Below are positions 49,023-57,440 of a stretch of 64,000 bases of DNA, piece after piece. Position numbers and translations under genes: made by a program. The DNA is from Amaricoccus solimangrovi (lineage in GTDB: Bacteria > Pseudomonadota > Alphaproteobacteria > Rhodobacterales > Rhodobacteraceae). The notes beneath the pieces are model-generated. The model was not told the DNA's origin and ran no database searches. It saw only the letters and a program-made list of their open reading frames with translations. Location: the NCBI RefSeq assembly GCF_006385685.1, contig NZ_VFRP01000007.1, positions 124,001 through 188,000 on the forward strand. Reading direction: 5' to 3'. The number at the start of each line of letters is the position of its first letter. Position 1 is the stretch's first letter.

Positions 49023-49577
49023 ATGCCTCCGCTCATCGAACAGGCCGCCGACAACCCGGAATTTCCGCGCGTGATCGACCTGGCCAGGCTGCGGGACACG
49101 CCGGAATACCCGTTCGACATCGCCCCGACCGAGGCCGAGGCGCAGGCGATCGCGCGGCTGATGGACGCGCGCTCGGTGCGGAAGCTGCGCTTCGCCGGAC
49201 GGCTCGTCCCGGTCGCGCGCGGCGGCTGGCGGCTCGAGGGCAAGCTCGGCGCGACGGTGACGCAGAACTGCGTCGTCACGCTCGATCCGGTCACCACCCG
49301 CGTCGACCAGGGCGTGCGGCGCGTCTACCTGCCCGACGCCGCGCCCGCCGCGGCGGAGGTGATTCTCTCGCCCGACGACGACGAGGAGGTCGACCCGCTG
49401 CCCGAACGGCTCGACATCGGGCTCGTCGCGCTGGAGGCGCTCGCCCTCGCCCTGCCCGCCTATCCGCGCAAGGAGGGCGCCGCGCTCGCCGATACCGGCT
49501 TCGCGGCGGAGGACGAGGAGGTGAAACCCTTCGCCGCCCTGGCGGCGCTGCGCGACAAACTCGGCGACGGGACGTGA
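49023..49577 (+). CDS. YceD family protein (DUF177)
   Basis: 184-aa DUF177/YceD protein. FAGRLVPVARGGWRLEGKLG, ATVTQNCVVTLDPVTTRVDQ and RRVYLPDA, followed by the acidic DDDEEVDPLPERLDIGLVAL and ALALALPAYPRKEGAAL, match the family. YceD is implicated in 23S rRNA accumulation and nearly always precedes rpmF, as here (180-bp gap). The first Cys of the usual CxxC pair region is reduced to a single Cys (TQNC). The start at 49023 (MPPLIEQ) has AGGA ahead and was preferred to the longer open frame from 48894. Confidence 0.92.
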   Translation: MPPLIEQAADNPEFPRVIDLARLRDTPEYPFDIAPTEAEAQAIARLMDARSVRKLRFAGRLVPVARGGWRLEGKLGATVTQNCVVTLDPVTTRVDQGVRRVYLPDAAPAAAEVILSPDDDEEVDPLPERLDIGLVALEALALALPAYPRKEGAALADTGFAAEDEEVKPFAALAALRDKLGDGT

Positions 49578-49757
49578 AAAACGGCGGAAAGGGGCTTGCG
49601 CCCGCGCGCGCGATGCGTATTTTCCGCGGCTCGTTTCCTGCCCGTTTTTCGACGGCCTTGGGCGTGACAGACCGCGCCGTATCTGGTACGTCGCGGGCCG
49701 AACAGTAGAGAAGAGGATGATCCGGGCCGGAGCCCGATCGAGATCGAGGTCAAGACT

Positions 49758-49961
49758 ATGGCTGTACCTAAAAGCAAGGTTACCGGATCGCGCCGCGGCA
49801 TGCGCCGCTCGCATGACGCGCTGGTCGCCGGCAATCCGAACGAATGCCCGAACTGCGGCGAGCTGCGCCGTCCGCACCATGTCTGCGGCGCCTGCGGGCA
49901 TTACGACGGCCGCGAAGTCGTCGCCGTCGACACCGTCGATCTCGACGACGAAGCCGCCTGA
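49758..49961 (+). CDS. rpmF: Ribosomal protein bL32
   Basis: 67-aa L32: [20 protein letters not shown], then [20 protein letters not shown] with the CxxC...CxxC-like zinc ligands. Typical alphaproteobacterial length. It lies between yceD and plsX, 32 bp before the latter, the usual ribosome/lipid-synthesis operon. Confidence 0.98.
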   Translation: MAVPKSKVTGSRRGMRRSHDALVAGNPNECPNCGELRRPHHVCGACGHYDGREVVAVDTVDLDDEAA

Positions 49962-49993
49962 GCATTCCCGAACCAACGCGAGGTTGGGCTGCG

Positions 49994-51103
49994 ATGTCCG
50001 CCGACACCAGGATGATCGGCGGCGTCGCCTCCCCCCCGCGGGGTGACGTGGTCCTGTCGATCGACGCGATGAGCGGCGATCGCGGCGTCGCCGACGTGCT
50101 GCGGGGCATGGGCAAGTCGCTCGAGGCCGATCCGCGCCTGCGCTACATCCTGCACGGCGACGCGGAGGTGCTCGACCGCGCGCTGCGCGCCGGCAGCCCG
50201 CTCGCCGCGCGCACCGAGATCCGCCACGCCGAATCCGTGATCGGCATGGAGGAGAAGCCCTCGCGGGCGCTGCGCCGCGCGCAGGGCTCCAGCATGTGGA
50301 GCGCGCTCCAGGCGGTGAAGTCGGGCGAGAGCCCGGCGGCGATCTCCGCCGGCAACACCGGCGCGCTGATGGCGCTCTCGATGCTCGCGCTCCGCAAGGC
50401 GCCGGGCGTGAGCCGCCCCGCGATCGCGGTGCTCTGGCCCTCGGTCAATCCCGCCGGCTACAACGTGCTGCTCGACGCGGGCGCCGACATCCGCGCCGAC
50501 GCCGCCGATCTCGTCAAATACGCGCTGATGGGCGCCTCCTACGCCCGCAACGCGCTCGACGTCGCCCGCCCGCGCATCGGGCTGCTCAACGTCGGCACCG
50601 AGGAGCACAAGGGCCGGCCCGAACTGCGCGAGGCCGCCGAGATGATGGTCACCGCCGCGCCGCTCGGCGAGTTCGACTACATCGGCTTCGTCGAGGGCAA
50701 CGACATGGCCTCCGGCCGGGTCGACGTGATCGTCACCGACGGGTTCACCGGCAACATCGCGCTCAAGACCGGCGAGGGCACCGCCCTGATGATCCGCGAC
50801 CAGCTGAGGCAGGCCTTCGCCTACAGCCTCTTCAGCCGCGCGGGCGCGCTCTTCGCGCTCGGCTCGCTGCGCCGGCTCGGCGCGCGGATCGATCCGCGCA
50901 ACGTCAACGGCGGGGTGTTCCTCGGGCTGAACGGCCTCGTCATCAAGAGCCACGGCGGCGCGGATGCGACCGGCTTCGCCGCGGCCATCCGGCTCGCCGG
51001 CAACCTGGCCGAGCGGGGCTTCACGCGGAAACTGGCGGCGCGCATGGCGCTCGGCGCGCCGAGCGACGCCGAGGAAAGCGCTCCGGAGGGTGCGACGACA
51101 TGA
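49994..51103 (+). CDS. plsX: Phosphate acyltransferase
   Basis: 369-aa PlsX, which turns acyl-ACP into acyl phosphate for PlsY in phospholipid synthesis. Signature [20 protein letters not shown] (the family usually reads AMGGD), [53 protein letters not shown] and [14 protein letters not shown]. The ATG at 49994 follows AGGTTGGG. Its last four bases overlap the fabH start (ATGA), so translation is coupled. Confidence 0.97.
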   Translation: MSADTRMIGGVASPPRGDVVLSIDAMSGDRGVADVLRGMGKSLEADPRLRYILHGDAEVLDRALRAGSPLAARTEIRHAESVIGMEEKPSRALRRAQGSSMWSALQAVKSGESPAAISAGNTGALMALSMLALRKAPGVSRPAIAVLWPSVNPAGYNVLLDAGADIRADAADLVKYALMGASYARNALDVARPRIGLLNVGTEEHKGRPELREAAEMMVTAAPLGEFDYIGFVEGNDMASGRVDVIVTDGFTGNIALKTGEGTALMIRDQLRQAFAYSLFSRAGALFALGSLRRLGARIDPRNVNGGVFLGLNGLVIKSHGGADATGFAAAIRLAGNLAERGFTRKLAARMALGAPSDAEESAPEGATT

Positions 51104-52077
51104 CGACGATCCGGGCCGTGGCACGGGGCTGCGGTCACTATCTTCCGGCCCGCGTGGTCGAGAACGCCGAATTCGCGAAGACCCTCGACACTTCCGACGA
51201 ATGGATCCGCACCCGCACCGGGATCGAGCGCCGCCATTTCGCGGCCGAGGGCGAGTCGACCTCCGATCTCGCGATCGCCGCGGCCCGCGCCGCGCTCGCC
51301 GACGGCGGGCTGACCGGGGCCGACATCGACGCCGTCGTGCTCGCGACCGCGACGCCGGACAACACCTTCCCCTCCACCGCCGTCAAGGTGCAGACCGCGA
51401 TCGGCATGACGGGCGGCTTCGCCTTCGACATCCAGGCGGTCTGCGCGGGCTTCGTCTTCGCCCTCGCCCAGGCCGACGCGCTGCTGCGCTCGGGCGCGGC
51501 GAAGCGGATCCTCGTGATCGGCGCCGAGACCTTCTCGCGCATCCTCGACTTCACCGACCGCGCGACCTGCGTGCTCTTCGGCGACGGCGCCGGGGCGCTG
51601 ATCCTCGAGGCGGAGGAGCAGCCGGGCGGGCCCGGCGACCGCGGCCTGCTCGCGACCGACCTGCATTCGGACGGGCGCTACGCCGGGCTTCTCTACGTCG
51701 ACGGCGGCCCCTCGACCACCGGCACCGCCGGGGTCGTGCGGATGTCCGGGCAGGAGGTCTTCAAGCACGCGGTGATCAAGCTCGCCGAGACCGGCACCGC
51801 CGCGCTGGCCCGCGCGGGGCTCACCAGGGCCGATGTCGACTGGCTGGTGCCGCACCAGGCGAACCTCCGGATCATGACGATGACCGCGCACAAGCTCGGC
51901 GTGCCGATGGAACGCGTCGTCGTCACCGTCCAGGACCACGGCAACACCTCCGCCGCCTCGATCCCGCTCGCGCTCTCGGTCGCGAATTCCGAAGGCAGGA
52001 TCGCGCGCGGCGACGTCGTGCTGATGGAGGCGATCGGCGGCGGCCTCGCCTGGGGCGCCGCGGTCCTGCGCTGGTAG
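51100..52077 (+). CDS. fabH: Beta-ketoacyl-ACP synthase III
   Basis: 325-aa KAS III, which starts fatty acid synthesis by joining acetyl-CoA and malonyl-ACP. Catalytic triad: Cys115 in [13 protein letters not shown], His in [12 protein letters not shown] and Asn in [16 protein letters not shown]. Also [18 protein letters not shown] at the N-terminus and [16 protein letters not shown] at the end. GGAGGG inside plsX serves as its ribosome site. A hairpin follows 12 bp downstream. Confidence 0.98.
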   Translation: MTTIRAVARGCGHYLPARVVENAEFAKTLDTSDEWIRTRTGIERRHFAAEGESTSDLAIAAARAALADGGLTGADIDAVVLATATPDNTFPSTAVKVQTAIGMTGGFAFDIQAVCAGFVFALAQADALLRSGAAKRILVIGAETFSRILDFTDRATCVLFGDGAGALILEAEEQPGGPGDRGLLATDLHSDGRYAGLLYVDGGPSTTGTAGVVRMSGQEVFKHAVIKLAETGTAALARAGLTRADVDWLVPHQANLRIMTMTAHKLGVPMERVVVTVQDHGNTSAASIPLALSVANSEGRIARGDVVLMEAIGGGLAWGAAVLRW

Positions 52078-52088
52078 CCCCCGCGCCT

Positions 52089-52110
52089 CCCCGGAGGGCT
52101 TCCTCCGGGG
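52089..52110 (+). terminator. Hairpin after fabH
   Basis: Perfect 9-bp stem CCCCGGAGG / CCTCCGGGG with loop GCTT, 11 bp after the fabH stop, with a CTTTTG stretch some 15 bp later. Probable terminator ending the yceD-fabH operon before ihfA. Confidence 0.55.
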
Positions 52111-52150
52111 GCTTACGGGCCACCTTTTGTCCAATGCCTGCGCGGGCGCG

Positions 52151-52177
52151 GCCAAGCCGTTGTTCGCCAAGCCGTTG
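52151..52177 (+). repeat. 12-bp direct repeat ahead of ihfA
   Basis: GCCAAGCCGTTG occurs at 52151-52162 and again at 52166-52177, separated by 3 bp (15-bp period, so not on the same helix face). TTGACT (52181-52186) directly follows and could be the ihfA -35 element. Confidence 0.55.
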
Positions 52178-52247
52178 TGATTGACTTGGCATCCCTGTAG
52201 ACCCTAGGATTCAGAGCGCGCGGCGCCGCTGTTTCCGGGGGGAAGGA

Positions 52248-52550
52248 ATGAGTGAGAAGACTCTGACACGGATGGAACTGAGCGAAGCCGTGTTCCGCGC
52301 CGTGGGTCTGTCGCGCAACGAATCCGCGGAACTGGTTGAATCCGTTCTCGAACACATGTCCGACGCGCTGGTGCAGGGCGAAACGGTCAAGATTTCCTCC
52401 TTCGGAACCTTCAGCGTGCGCTCCAAGTCCGCCCGCGTCGGCCGGAATCCGAAGACCGGCGAGGAGGTGCCGATCGAACCGAGGCGGGTTCTGACTTTCC
52501 GCCCATCGCATATCATGAAGGAGCGGGTGGACTCCGGGAACAAGCGCTGA
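52248..52550 (+). CDS. ihfA: Integration host factor alpha subunit
   Basis: 100-aa IHF-alpha, half of a DNA-bending heterodimer. [40 protein letters not shown] and the minor-groove arm [20 protein letters not shown] with its conserved Pro are present. It starts after GGGGGGAAGGA. Placement after fabH and before a MerR-type gene is the usual alphaproteobacterial order. Confidence 0.97.
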   Translation: MSEKTLTRMELSEAVFRAVGLSRNESAELVESVLEHMSDALVQGETVKISSFGTFSVRSKSARVGRNPKTGEEVPIEPRRVLTFRPSHIMKERVDSGNKR

Positions 52551-52648
52551 GCGGCGCGAGCAACAGGAAAGGAGAGGCGGGCGGCGGCGGGCCGCGTCCT
52601 GATCCGGCCGGAGCAGGGCATCCTCCCGCGGGCACGATCTACCAGACC

Positions 52649-53296
52649 ATGGACAAGTCACCGGAAGCTTTCAGAACGATCAGCGAGGTCGCCGAGACCC
52701 TGGATGTGCCGCCGCATGTGCTGCGCTTCTGGGAGACGCGTTTCACCCAGGTCAAGCCGGTGAAGCGCGGCGGTGGCCGCCGATACTACCGTCCGGAGGA
52801 TGTCCGGCTGCTGCGGGGCATCCGCGGCCTGCTCTACGACGACGGCATGACGATCAAGGGCGTGCAGAAGATCCTGCGCGAACGCGGGATCCGGCATGTG
52901 ATCGGCCTCGGCACGCCGGGGGGGAAGGAGCCGGGCGGCGCGGCGCATCCCTTCGCCCCGCATGCCACCCCCGCCGCGCTCTCCGCGACGCCCGCGCCGG
53001 CGGAGCCCGCCCCGCGCGCCGCGCCCGAACCGGCCCCCGAACCCGCGCCCCTCGACGCGGAGGCGGCCGCGCCGGGCGCCCCTTTCGAAACGACCCTGCT
53101 GGCGCCGGCCCCCGCCCCGGCGCGGGAGCCCGAGCCCATGCCCGAAACCGTGATCGAGACCGAAACCACCTCCGAACTCCTGCCCGATCCCGTCGCCGCC
53201 CTGCCGGCCGGGCCGGGCCGCAAGGCCGCCATCGCCGCGCTCGTGGCCGAGCTCGAGGCGCTGCGGGCGGTGATGGCGGGGGATGCCGAGCGCTAG
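52649..53296 (+). CDS. MerR-family transcriptional regulator
   Basis: 215-aa regulator. The winged-helix domain (about 8-80) reads [40 protein letters not shown] and [20 protein letters not shown]. There is no Cys, so no metal sensing of the MerR or CueR kind. The rest is a Pro/Ala/Glu-rich disordered linker ending in a short helix ([20 protein letters not shown]). It is the standard gene after ihfA in Rhodobacterales; its targets are not known to me. It probably shares the ihfA transcript (98-bp gap). Confidence 0.92.
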   Translation: MDKSPEAFRTISEVAETLDVPPHVLRFWETRFTQVKPVKRGGGRRYYRPEDVRLLRGIRGLLYDDGMTIKGVQKILRERGIRHVIGLGTPGGKEPGGAAHPFAPHATPAALSATPAPAEPAPRAAPEPAPEPAPLDAEAAAPGAPFETTLLAPAPAPAREPEPMPETVIETETTSELLPDPVAALPAGPGRKAAIAALVAELEALRAVMAGDAER

Positions 53297-53354
53297 ACGG
53301 CGCCCCGCCCCGCGCGCCCGCGGAAATTCCCCGCGAAATCCCGTCGCTTTCCGC

Positions 53355-53382
53355 TTGCCCTGCCCGGCGGCGCGGTTATAAA
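53355..53382 (+). promoter_or_regulatory. Sigma70-type promoter of tRNA-Pro
   Basis: TTGCCC at 53355-53360 and TATAAA at 53377-53382 with 16 bp between; the tRNA begins 11 bp after the -10 element, a typical distance for a stable-RNA promoter. Confidence 0.65.
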
Positions 53383-53393
53383 GCGCCCCGTGT

Positions 53394-53470
53394 CGGGCTA
53401 TAGCGCAGTCTGGTAGCGCGTTCGACTGGGGGTCGAAAGGTCGTGAGTTCGAATCTCGCTAGCCCGACCA
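53394..53470 (+). tRNA. tRNA-Pro (anticodon GGG)
   Basis: 77-nt cloverleaf with encoded CCA. Acceptor CGGGCTA pairs with TAGCCCG. D stem GCGC/GCGC. Anticodon stem TTCGA/TCGAA closes the loop CTGGGGG, giving anticodon GGG. T arm GTGAG-TTCGAAT-CTCGC, with one G-T pair. Discriminator A. It reads CCC codons, heavily used in this GC-rich genome. The next open frame (dcd) reaches back into its 3' half. Confidence 0.97.
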
Positions 53471-54567
53471 AATCCCCCGGAGCCGCGGGGCTTCGCCCCG
53501 GCGTCCTCGCCGCGCAGGGCATTTCCGCCCTGCTCGACCGCGGGTGCGTCCTCCCCGAGGTCTCCGTCGCCGAGGGGCAGATCCAGCCCGCGAGCCTCGA
53601 CCTGCGCCTCGGGCGTTGCGCCTATCGCGTGCGCGCCTCCTTCCTGCCCGGCCCTCGGGCCAGCGTCGCCGAGCGGCTCGCCGAATTCGAGATGCACCGG
53701 ATCGATCTCGCCCAAGGCGCGGTGCTCGAGAAGAACTGCGTCTATCTCGTGCCGCTGATGGAATCGCTCGACCTGCCCGGCGACGTCTCGGCGATCGCGA
53801 ATGCGAAGAGTTCGACCGGCCGGCTCGACCTGCTGACGCGCCTCATCACCGACCGGGGCACCGAATTCGACCGGATCGCGCCGGGCTATTCCGGCCCGCT
53901 CTTCGCCGAGATCTCGCCCCGTTCCTTCTCGGTCCTCGTCCGGCCCGGGATGCGGCTCAACCAGATCCGCTTCCGCCGCGATCAGGTCGTGCTCGACGAC
54001 GCGGCGCTCACGGCGCTGAACGCGGCGGAGCGGCTGGTGGACGGGCCGGCGCATATCGCGGGCGGCCTCGGCTTCTCCGTCGATCTCAGGCCCGCCCGGG
54101 GCACGCTGGTGGGCTACCGGGCGAAGCCGCATGCCGGCCTCATCGATCTCGACCGGATCGGCCACTATCCCGCCGCCGAGTTCTGGGAGGAGGTCCATGC
54201 CGGGAACGGCCGGATCATCCTCGACCCCGGCGCCTTCTACATCCTCGTGAGCCGCGAGGCGGTGCACGTGCCGCCCGACTACGCCGCCGAGATGGCGCCC
54301 TATCTCGCGATGGTGGGCGAGTTCCGGGTGCATTACGCGGGGTTCTTCGACCCCGGCTTCGGCCATGCCGAGGCCGGCGGCACCGGCTCGCGCGGGGTGC
54401 TCGAGGTGCGCTGCCACGAGGCGCCCTTCGCGCTCGACCACGGCCAGATCGTCGGCCGCCTGCTCTACGAGCGCATGGCCGAGCGGCCGGAAAAGCTCTA
54501 TGGCGCCGCGCTCGGCTCGAACTACCAGGGCCAGGGCCTGAAGCTTTCCAAGCATTTCCGGGTCTGA
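53443..54567 (+). CDS. dcd: 2'-deoxycytidine 5'-triphosphate deaminase (large form)
   Basis: dCTP to dUTP deaminase of the long Rhodobacterales type, here 374 aa from the GTG at 53443. Two DCD/dUTPase-like halves: QIQPASLDLRLGRCAYRVRA, SSTGRLDLLTRLITDRGTEF (Glu in RGTEFD is the catalytic base) and PGMRLNQIRFRRDQVV; then a second half with GFSVDLRPARGTLVGYRAKP and GRIILDPGAFYILVSREAVH. The end LGSNYQGQGLKLSKHFRV is typical. The start is odd: the conserved protein begins near PGVLAAQGISALL (about 53500), yet the only in-frame ATG/GTG/TTG before the core is the GTG inside tRNA-Pro. The true start is therefore unresolved. Confidence 0.88.
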   Translation: MSSNLASPTKSPGAAGLRPGVLAAQGISALLDRGCVLPEVSVAEGQIQPASLDLRLGRCAYRVRASFLPGPRASVAERLAEFEMHRIDLAQGAVLEKNCVYLVPLMESLDLPGDVSAIANAKSSTGRLDLLTRLITDRGTEFDRIAPGYSGPLFAEISPRSFSVLVRPGMRLNQIRFRRDQVVLDDAALTALNAAERLVDGPAHIAGGLGFSVDLRPARGTLVGYRAKPHAGLIDLDRIGHYPAAEFWEEVHAGNGRIILDPGAFYILVSREAVHVPPDYAAEMAPYLAMVGEFRVHYAGFFDPGFGHAEAGGTGSRGVLEVRCHEAPFALDHGQIVGRLLYERMAERPEKLYGAALGSNYQGQGLKLSKHFRV

Positions 54568-54584
54568 CCCCGCGCTCGGCCGGT

Positions 54585-54612
54585 TTGATCTCGCGCCCGC
54601 CCGCGCTATACT
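54585..54612 (+). promoter_or_regulatory. Sigma70-type promoter of clpS
   Basis: TTGATC at 54585-54590 and TATACT at 54607-54612, spacing 16 bp, 37 bp before the clpS ATG. Both elements are close to consensus for a GC-rich alphaproteobacterium. Confidence 0.65.
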
Positions 54613-54649
54613 GGGGGCAGACAAACCCCTCTGATCCGCGAGTCCGCCG

Positions 54650-54958
54650 ATGCCCGACGCCGTCAGCGCGCCGCCGAAGACGCAAGCCGAAACCCGGACG
54701 GCCCGGCCGCCGCTCCACAAGGTGCTGCTCCACAACGACGACTTCACGCCGCGCGACTTCGTGGTGAGCGTGCTCGGCGCCGTCTTCCGGATGCCGCCCT
54801 CGAGCGCGCATGGCGTGATGCTGACCGCCCATACCAAGGGCTGCTGCGTCGTCGCCGTCTTCACCCACGAGGTCGCCGAGACCAAGGCCACGCAGGCGAC
54901 CGACCTCGGCCGCCGCGAGGGCTATCCGCTCATGTTCACGACCGAGCCCGAGGAATAG
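54650..54958 (+). CDS. clpS: ATP-dependent Clp protease adaptor ClpS
   Basis: 102-aa N-end-rule adaptor that hands substrates with N-terminal bulky residues to ClpAP. A flexible N-terminus (about 1-20) leads to the core LHKVLLHNDDFTPRDFVVSV (the NDD substrate-pocket motif), AHGVMLTAHTKGCCVVAVFT and HEVAETKATQATDLGRREGY. clpA often follows clpS but does not here: the next gene, scpB, is convergent and its stop is 3 bp away. Confidence 0.96.
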   Translation: MPDAVSAPPKTQAETRTARPPLHKVLLHNDDFTPRDFVVSVLGAVFRMPPSSAHGVMLTAHTKGCCVVAVFTHEVAETKATQATDLGRREGYPLMFTTEPEE

Positions 54959-54961
54959 GGG

Positions 54962-55648
54962 TCAGAGCAGGTCGCGCTGCGCCGCCTCCGGCGCGTCGCC
55001 CGCCTCGTCTCCCGCCTCGTCGCCCGTGCCGGCCCCGGGGCCGGGCATCGCGCCCCGGACCGCGTCCGGCGCCGGGCGGTTGTCGAGCAGCCCGGCGGCG
55101 CGAAGCTCCCCCAGCCCCGGCAGGTCGCCCTCGGAGGCGAGGCCGAAATGGTCGAGGAAGCCCTGCGTCACCACATAGGTCGCGGGCCGCCCCGGCGTCA
55201 TCCGGCGCCGGCCGAGCTTCACCCAGCCGAGCTCGATCAGCAGGTCGAGCGTGCCCGAGGAGACCGAGACGCCCCGGATCTCCTCGATCTCGGCCCGCGT
55301 CACCGGCTGGTGATAGGCGACGATCGCCAGCGTCTCGATCGCGGCGCGGCTGAGCTTGCGGCTCTCCACCACCTCGCGGCTCATCAGGAAGCCGAGATCG
55401 GCGGCGGTGCGGAAGGCCCAGCCCTCGCCCGACCGGCGCAGCTCCACCCCCCGCCCCTCGTAGCGGCGGCGCAGGCCCGCGAGCGCCTCGGGCACGTCGC
55501 AGCCCCGCGGCAGCCGCTCGGCGATCTCGCGCGCGCTGAGCGGCGCCGTGCTCGCGAAGAGCACCGCCTCGACCATCCGCTCCTGCTCGGGCATCGGCGG
55601 GGCCATGAAGGACGGGTCGGCGGCGAAGCCGTGGCTGGTGTCGTTCAC
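54962..55648 (-). CDS. scpB: Segregation and condensation protein B
   Basis: 228-aa ScpB, the winged-helix kite subunit of SMC-ScpAB condensin. RMVEAVLFASTAPLSAREIA, VELRRSGEGWAFRTAADLGF, LSRAAIETLAIVAYHQPVTR, AEIEEIRGVSVSSGTLDLLI and GRPATYVVTQGFLDHFGL fit the family. The start is GTG at 55648, overlapping the scpA stop, with GGAGGAAGACGC just ahead; ATGs at residues 15 and 19 are less well placed. The acidic Gly/Asp/Glu tail is not conserved. Confidence 0.94.
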   Translation of the reverse strand: MNDTSHGFAADPSFMAPPMPEQERMVEAVLFASTAPLSAREIAERLPRGCDVPEALAGLRRRYEGRGVELRRSGEGWAFRTAADLGFLMSREVVESRKLSRAAIETLAIVAYHQPVTRAEIEEIRGVSVSSGTLDLLIELGWVKLGRRRMTPGRPATYVVTQGFLDHFGLASEGDLPGLGELRAAGLLDNRPAPDAVRGAMPGPGAGTGDEAGDEAGDAPEAAQRDLL

Positions 55649-56436
55649 GCGTCTTCCTCCGGGTTCCGCCGCATCAGATAGACCGGCTGGAACGGCGCGT
55701 CCTGCCGGATCGTGAGCCGCCCCGCCTTGACGAGTTCCAGCGCCGCCGCGAAGCTCGCCGCGGTGGCCGAGCGGCGCCGCGCCGGCTCCAGCGCCCAGTC
55801 GTCGGGCAGCCAGGCGGAGAGCGTCACCCAGTCCGTCGCGCTCCCGATCAGCCCGCGCATACGCTCCAGCGCCTGTTCCATCGTGTAGACCGGGCCGCGC
55901 GTCAGGTGCAGCGGCTGGAAGTCGTCCTTCGTCTTGATCCGCGCATAGGCCCGCATCAGGTCGAGGAGCCCGGCGGTATGCTCGATCCGGACCGTCCGGC
56001 CCATCGTCTCCGGCGCGCCCCGCGCGAAGACGTCGCGGCCGAGCTGGTCGCGCGCCATCAGTTCCGCCGCCCGCCCCCGCATCGCCTCGAGCCGCCGCAG
56101 CTGGAAGGCGAGATGCCGGGCGAGATCGTCCGCCGAGGGACCCTCCTCCTCGGGATCGGGCGGCAGCAGCAGCCGCGACTTCAGGAAGGCGAGCCAGGCC
56201 GCCATCACGAGATAATCGGCCGCGAGCTCGATCCTGAGTTCCCGCGCCGCGCCGACGAAGGCGAGATACTGTTCGGCGAGCTTCAGGATCGAGATCCGCA
56301 GCAGATCGACCTTCTGCCCGCGCGCGAGCGTCAGCAGCAGGTCGAGCGGCCCTTCGTACCCGTCCACGTCGATGACCAGCGCCTCCGCGGCCAGCCGCTC
56401 GGCGATCGTGGCGGGATCGAAGAAATCCTCAGGCAT
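55645..56436 (-). CDS. scpA: Segregation and condensation protein A
   Basis: 263-aa ScpA kleisin, linking the SMC heads. VDGYEGPLDLLLTLARGQKV, DLLRISILKLAEQYLAFVGA, LELAADYLVMAAWLAFLKSR-type helix (seen as IELAADYLVMAAWLAFLKSR) and the C-terminal winged-helix part SAATAASFAAALELVKAG are present. Its start lies within the nagZ end (8-bp overlap) and its stop overlaps scpB. The nagZ-scpA-scpB order is standard in Rhodobacterales. Confidence 0.95.
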   Translation of the reverse strand: MPEDFFDPATIAERLAAEALVIDVDGYEGPLDLLLTLARGQKVDLLRISILKLAEQYLAFVGAARELRIELAADYLVMAAWLAFLKSRLLLPPDPEEEGPSADDLARHLAFQLRRLEAMRGRAAELMARDQLGRDVFARGAPETMGRTVRIEHTAGLLDLMRAYARIKTKDDFQPLHLTRGPVYTMEQALERMRGLIGSATDWVTLSAWLPDDWALEPARRRSATAASFAAALELVKAGRLTIRQDAPFQPVYLMRRNPEEDA

Positions 56437-57439
56437 GGGCCGAGGCCCCGGCCGCGAGCGCGCGGTATTCCGCCTCGAAGGCCGCGCTCTCGCCCGGCGC
56501 GCCGCCGCGCCGCGCCAGCGCCGCCTCGGCCCTCGCGCGCGCCCGGCCCGCGAGCCGGGGCACCGCGGCGACGACCGCCGCCATCTCCCCGGCCACGCCG
56601 TTGCAATGCAGGACCATGTCGCAGCCCGCGTCGAGCGCGCGCGCGGCGCGTTCGCCGAAATCCCCCTTCAGCGCCTGCATCGAGAGGTCGTCGGTCATCA
56701 GGAGCCCGTCGAAACCGATGCTCTCGCGGATCATGCCGATCACGCGCGGCGACTGGGTCGCGGGCCGTTCGGGATCGAGCGCGCGATAGACGACATGCGC
56801 GCTCATCGCCATCGGCATGTCCGCGAGCGCGCGGAACGGGGCGAAATCCGCGGCTTCGAGCGCGGCCGCCTCCGCCTCCACCACGGGAAGCTCCCGGTGG
56901 CTGTCGAGCGGCGCGCGGCCCTGGCCGGGCATGTGCTTCAGGATCGGCAGCACGCCCCCCGCGAGCAGCCCCTCGGCCACCGCGCGGCCCATCGCCGCCA
57001 CCTCCGCCGGATCGCCCGAATAGCAGCGGTTGAGCAGGATGCCATGCGTCTCGGCGCGCGCGAGGTCGAGCACCGGGGCGCAGTTGACGTCGATGCCGAT
57101 CTCGGCGAGTTCGCCCGCGATCAGCCGGTAGCGCAGATGCATCGCCCGCGCCCGCGCGGCGACCGGCAGCCCCGCGCATTCCTCGAGCGCGGGCGCCCAT
57201 TCGCGCCAGACCGGCCCGCGCAGCCGCGCGACCCGGCCGCCCTCCTGATCGACCAGCACCGGCGCGTCGCGCCCGACGCTGTCGCGCAGCGCCCGCGTCA
57301 GCGCCCGGGTCTGTTCCGGCGTCTCGATGTTGCGCGCGAAGAGGATGAAGCCCCAGGGATCGGCGGCGGCGAAGAAGCGCCGCTCGTCCTCCGAGAGCTC
57401 CGGGCCGGCGCAGCCGAGGATGACCGCCCGCGCCGCCAT
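56429..57439 (-). CDS. nagZ: Beta-N-acetylhexosaminidase NagZ
   Basis: 336-aa cytoplasmic GH3 enzyme that removes GlcNAc from anhydro-muropeptides in wall recycling. PWGFILFARNIETPEQTRAL, LVDQEGGRVARLRGPVWREW, the KHMPGQGRAPLDSHRELP loop carrying the Asp-Ser-His acid/base pair, and the nucleophile Asp in GLLMTDDLSMQALKG. Most members have PGHG in the loop; here it is PGQG, while the DSH pair is intact. The ATG at 57439 is 1 bp after the stop of the SPOR gene. Unlike the other GH3 gene in the window (9558-11825), it is a single-domain form. Confidence 0.95.
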   Translation of the reverse strand: MAARAVILGCAGPELSEDERRFFAAADPWGFILFARNIETPEQTRALTRALRDSVGRDAPVLVDQEGGRVARLRGPVWREWAPALEECAGLPVAARARAMHLRYRLIAGELAEIGIDVNCAPVLDLARAETHGILLNRCYSGDPAEVAAMGRAVAEGLLAGGVLPILKHMPGQGRAPLDSHRELPVVEAEAAALEAADFAPFRALADMPMAMSAHVVYRALDPERPATQSPRVIGMIRESIGFDGLLMTDDLSMQALKGDFGERAARALDAGCDMVLHCNGVAGEMAAVVAAVPRLAGRARARAEAALARRGGAPGESAAFEAEYRALAAGASAHA

Positions 57440-57440
57440 C

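Noticed and set aside
53394-53470. Integration site (att) for a mobile element at tRNA-Pro
   Set aside because: No integrase and no direct repeat of the tRNA 3' end downstream in the window; the following genes are core genes.
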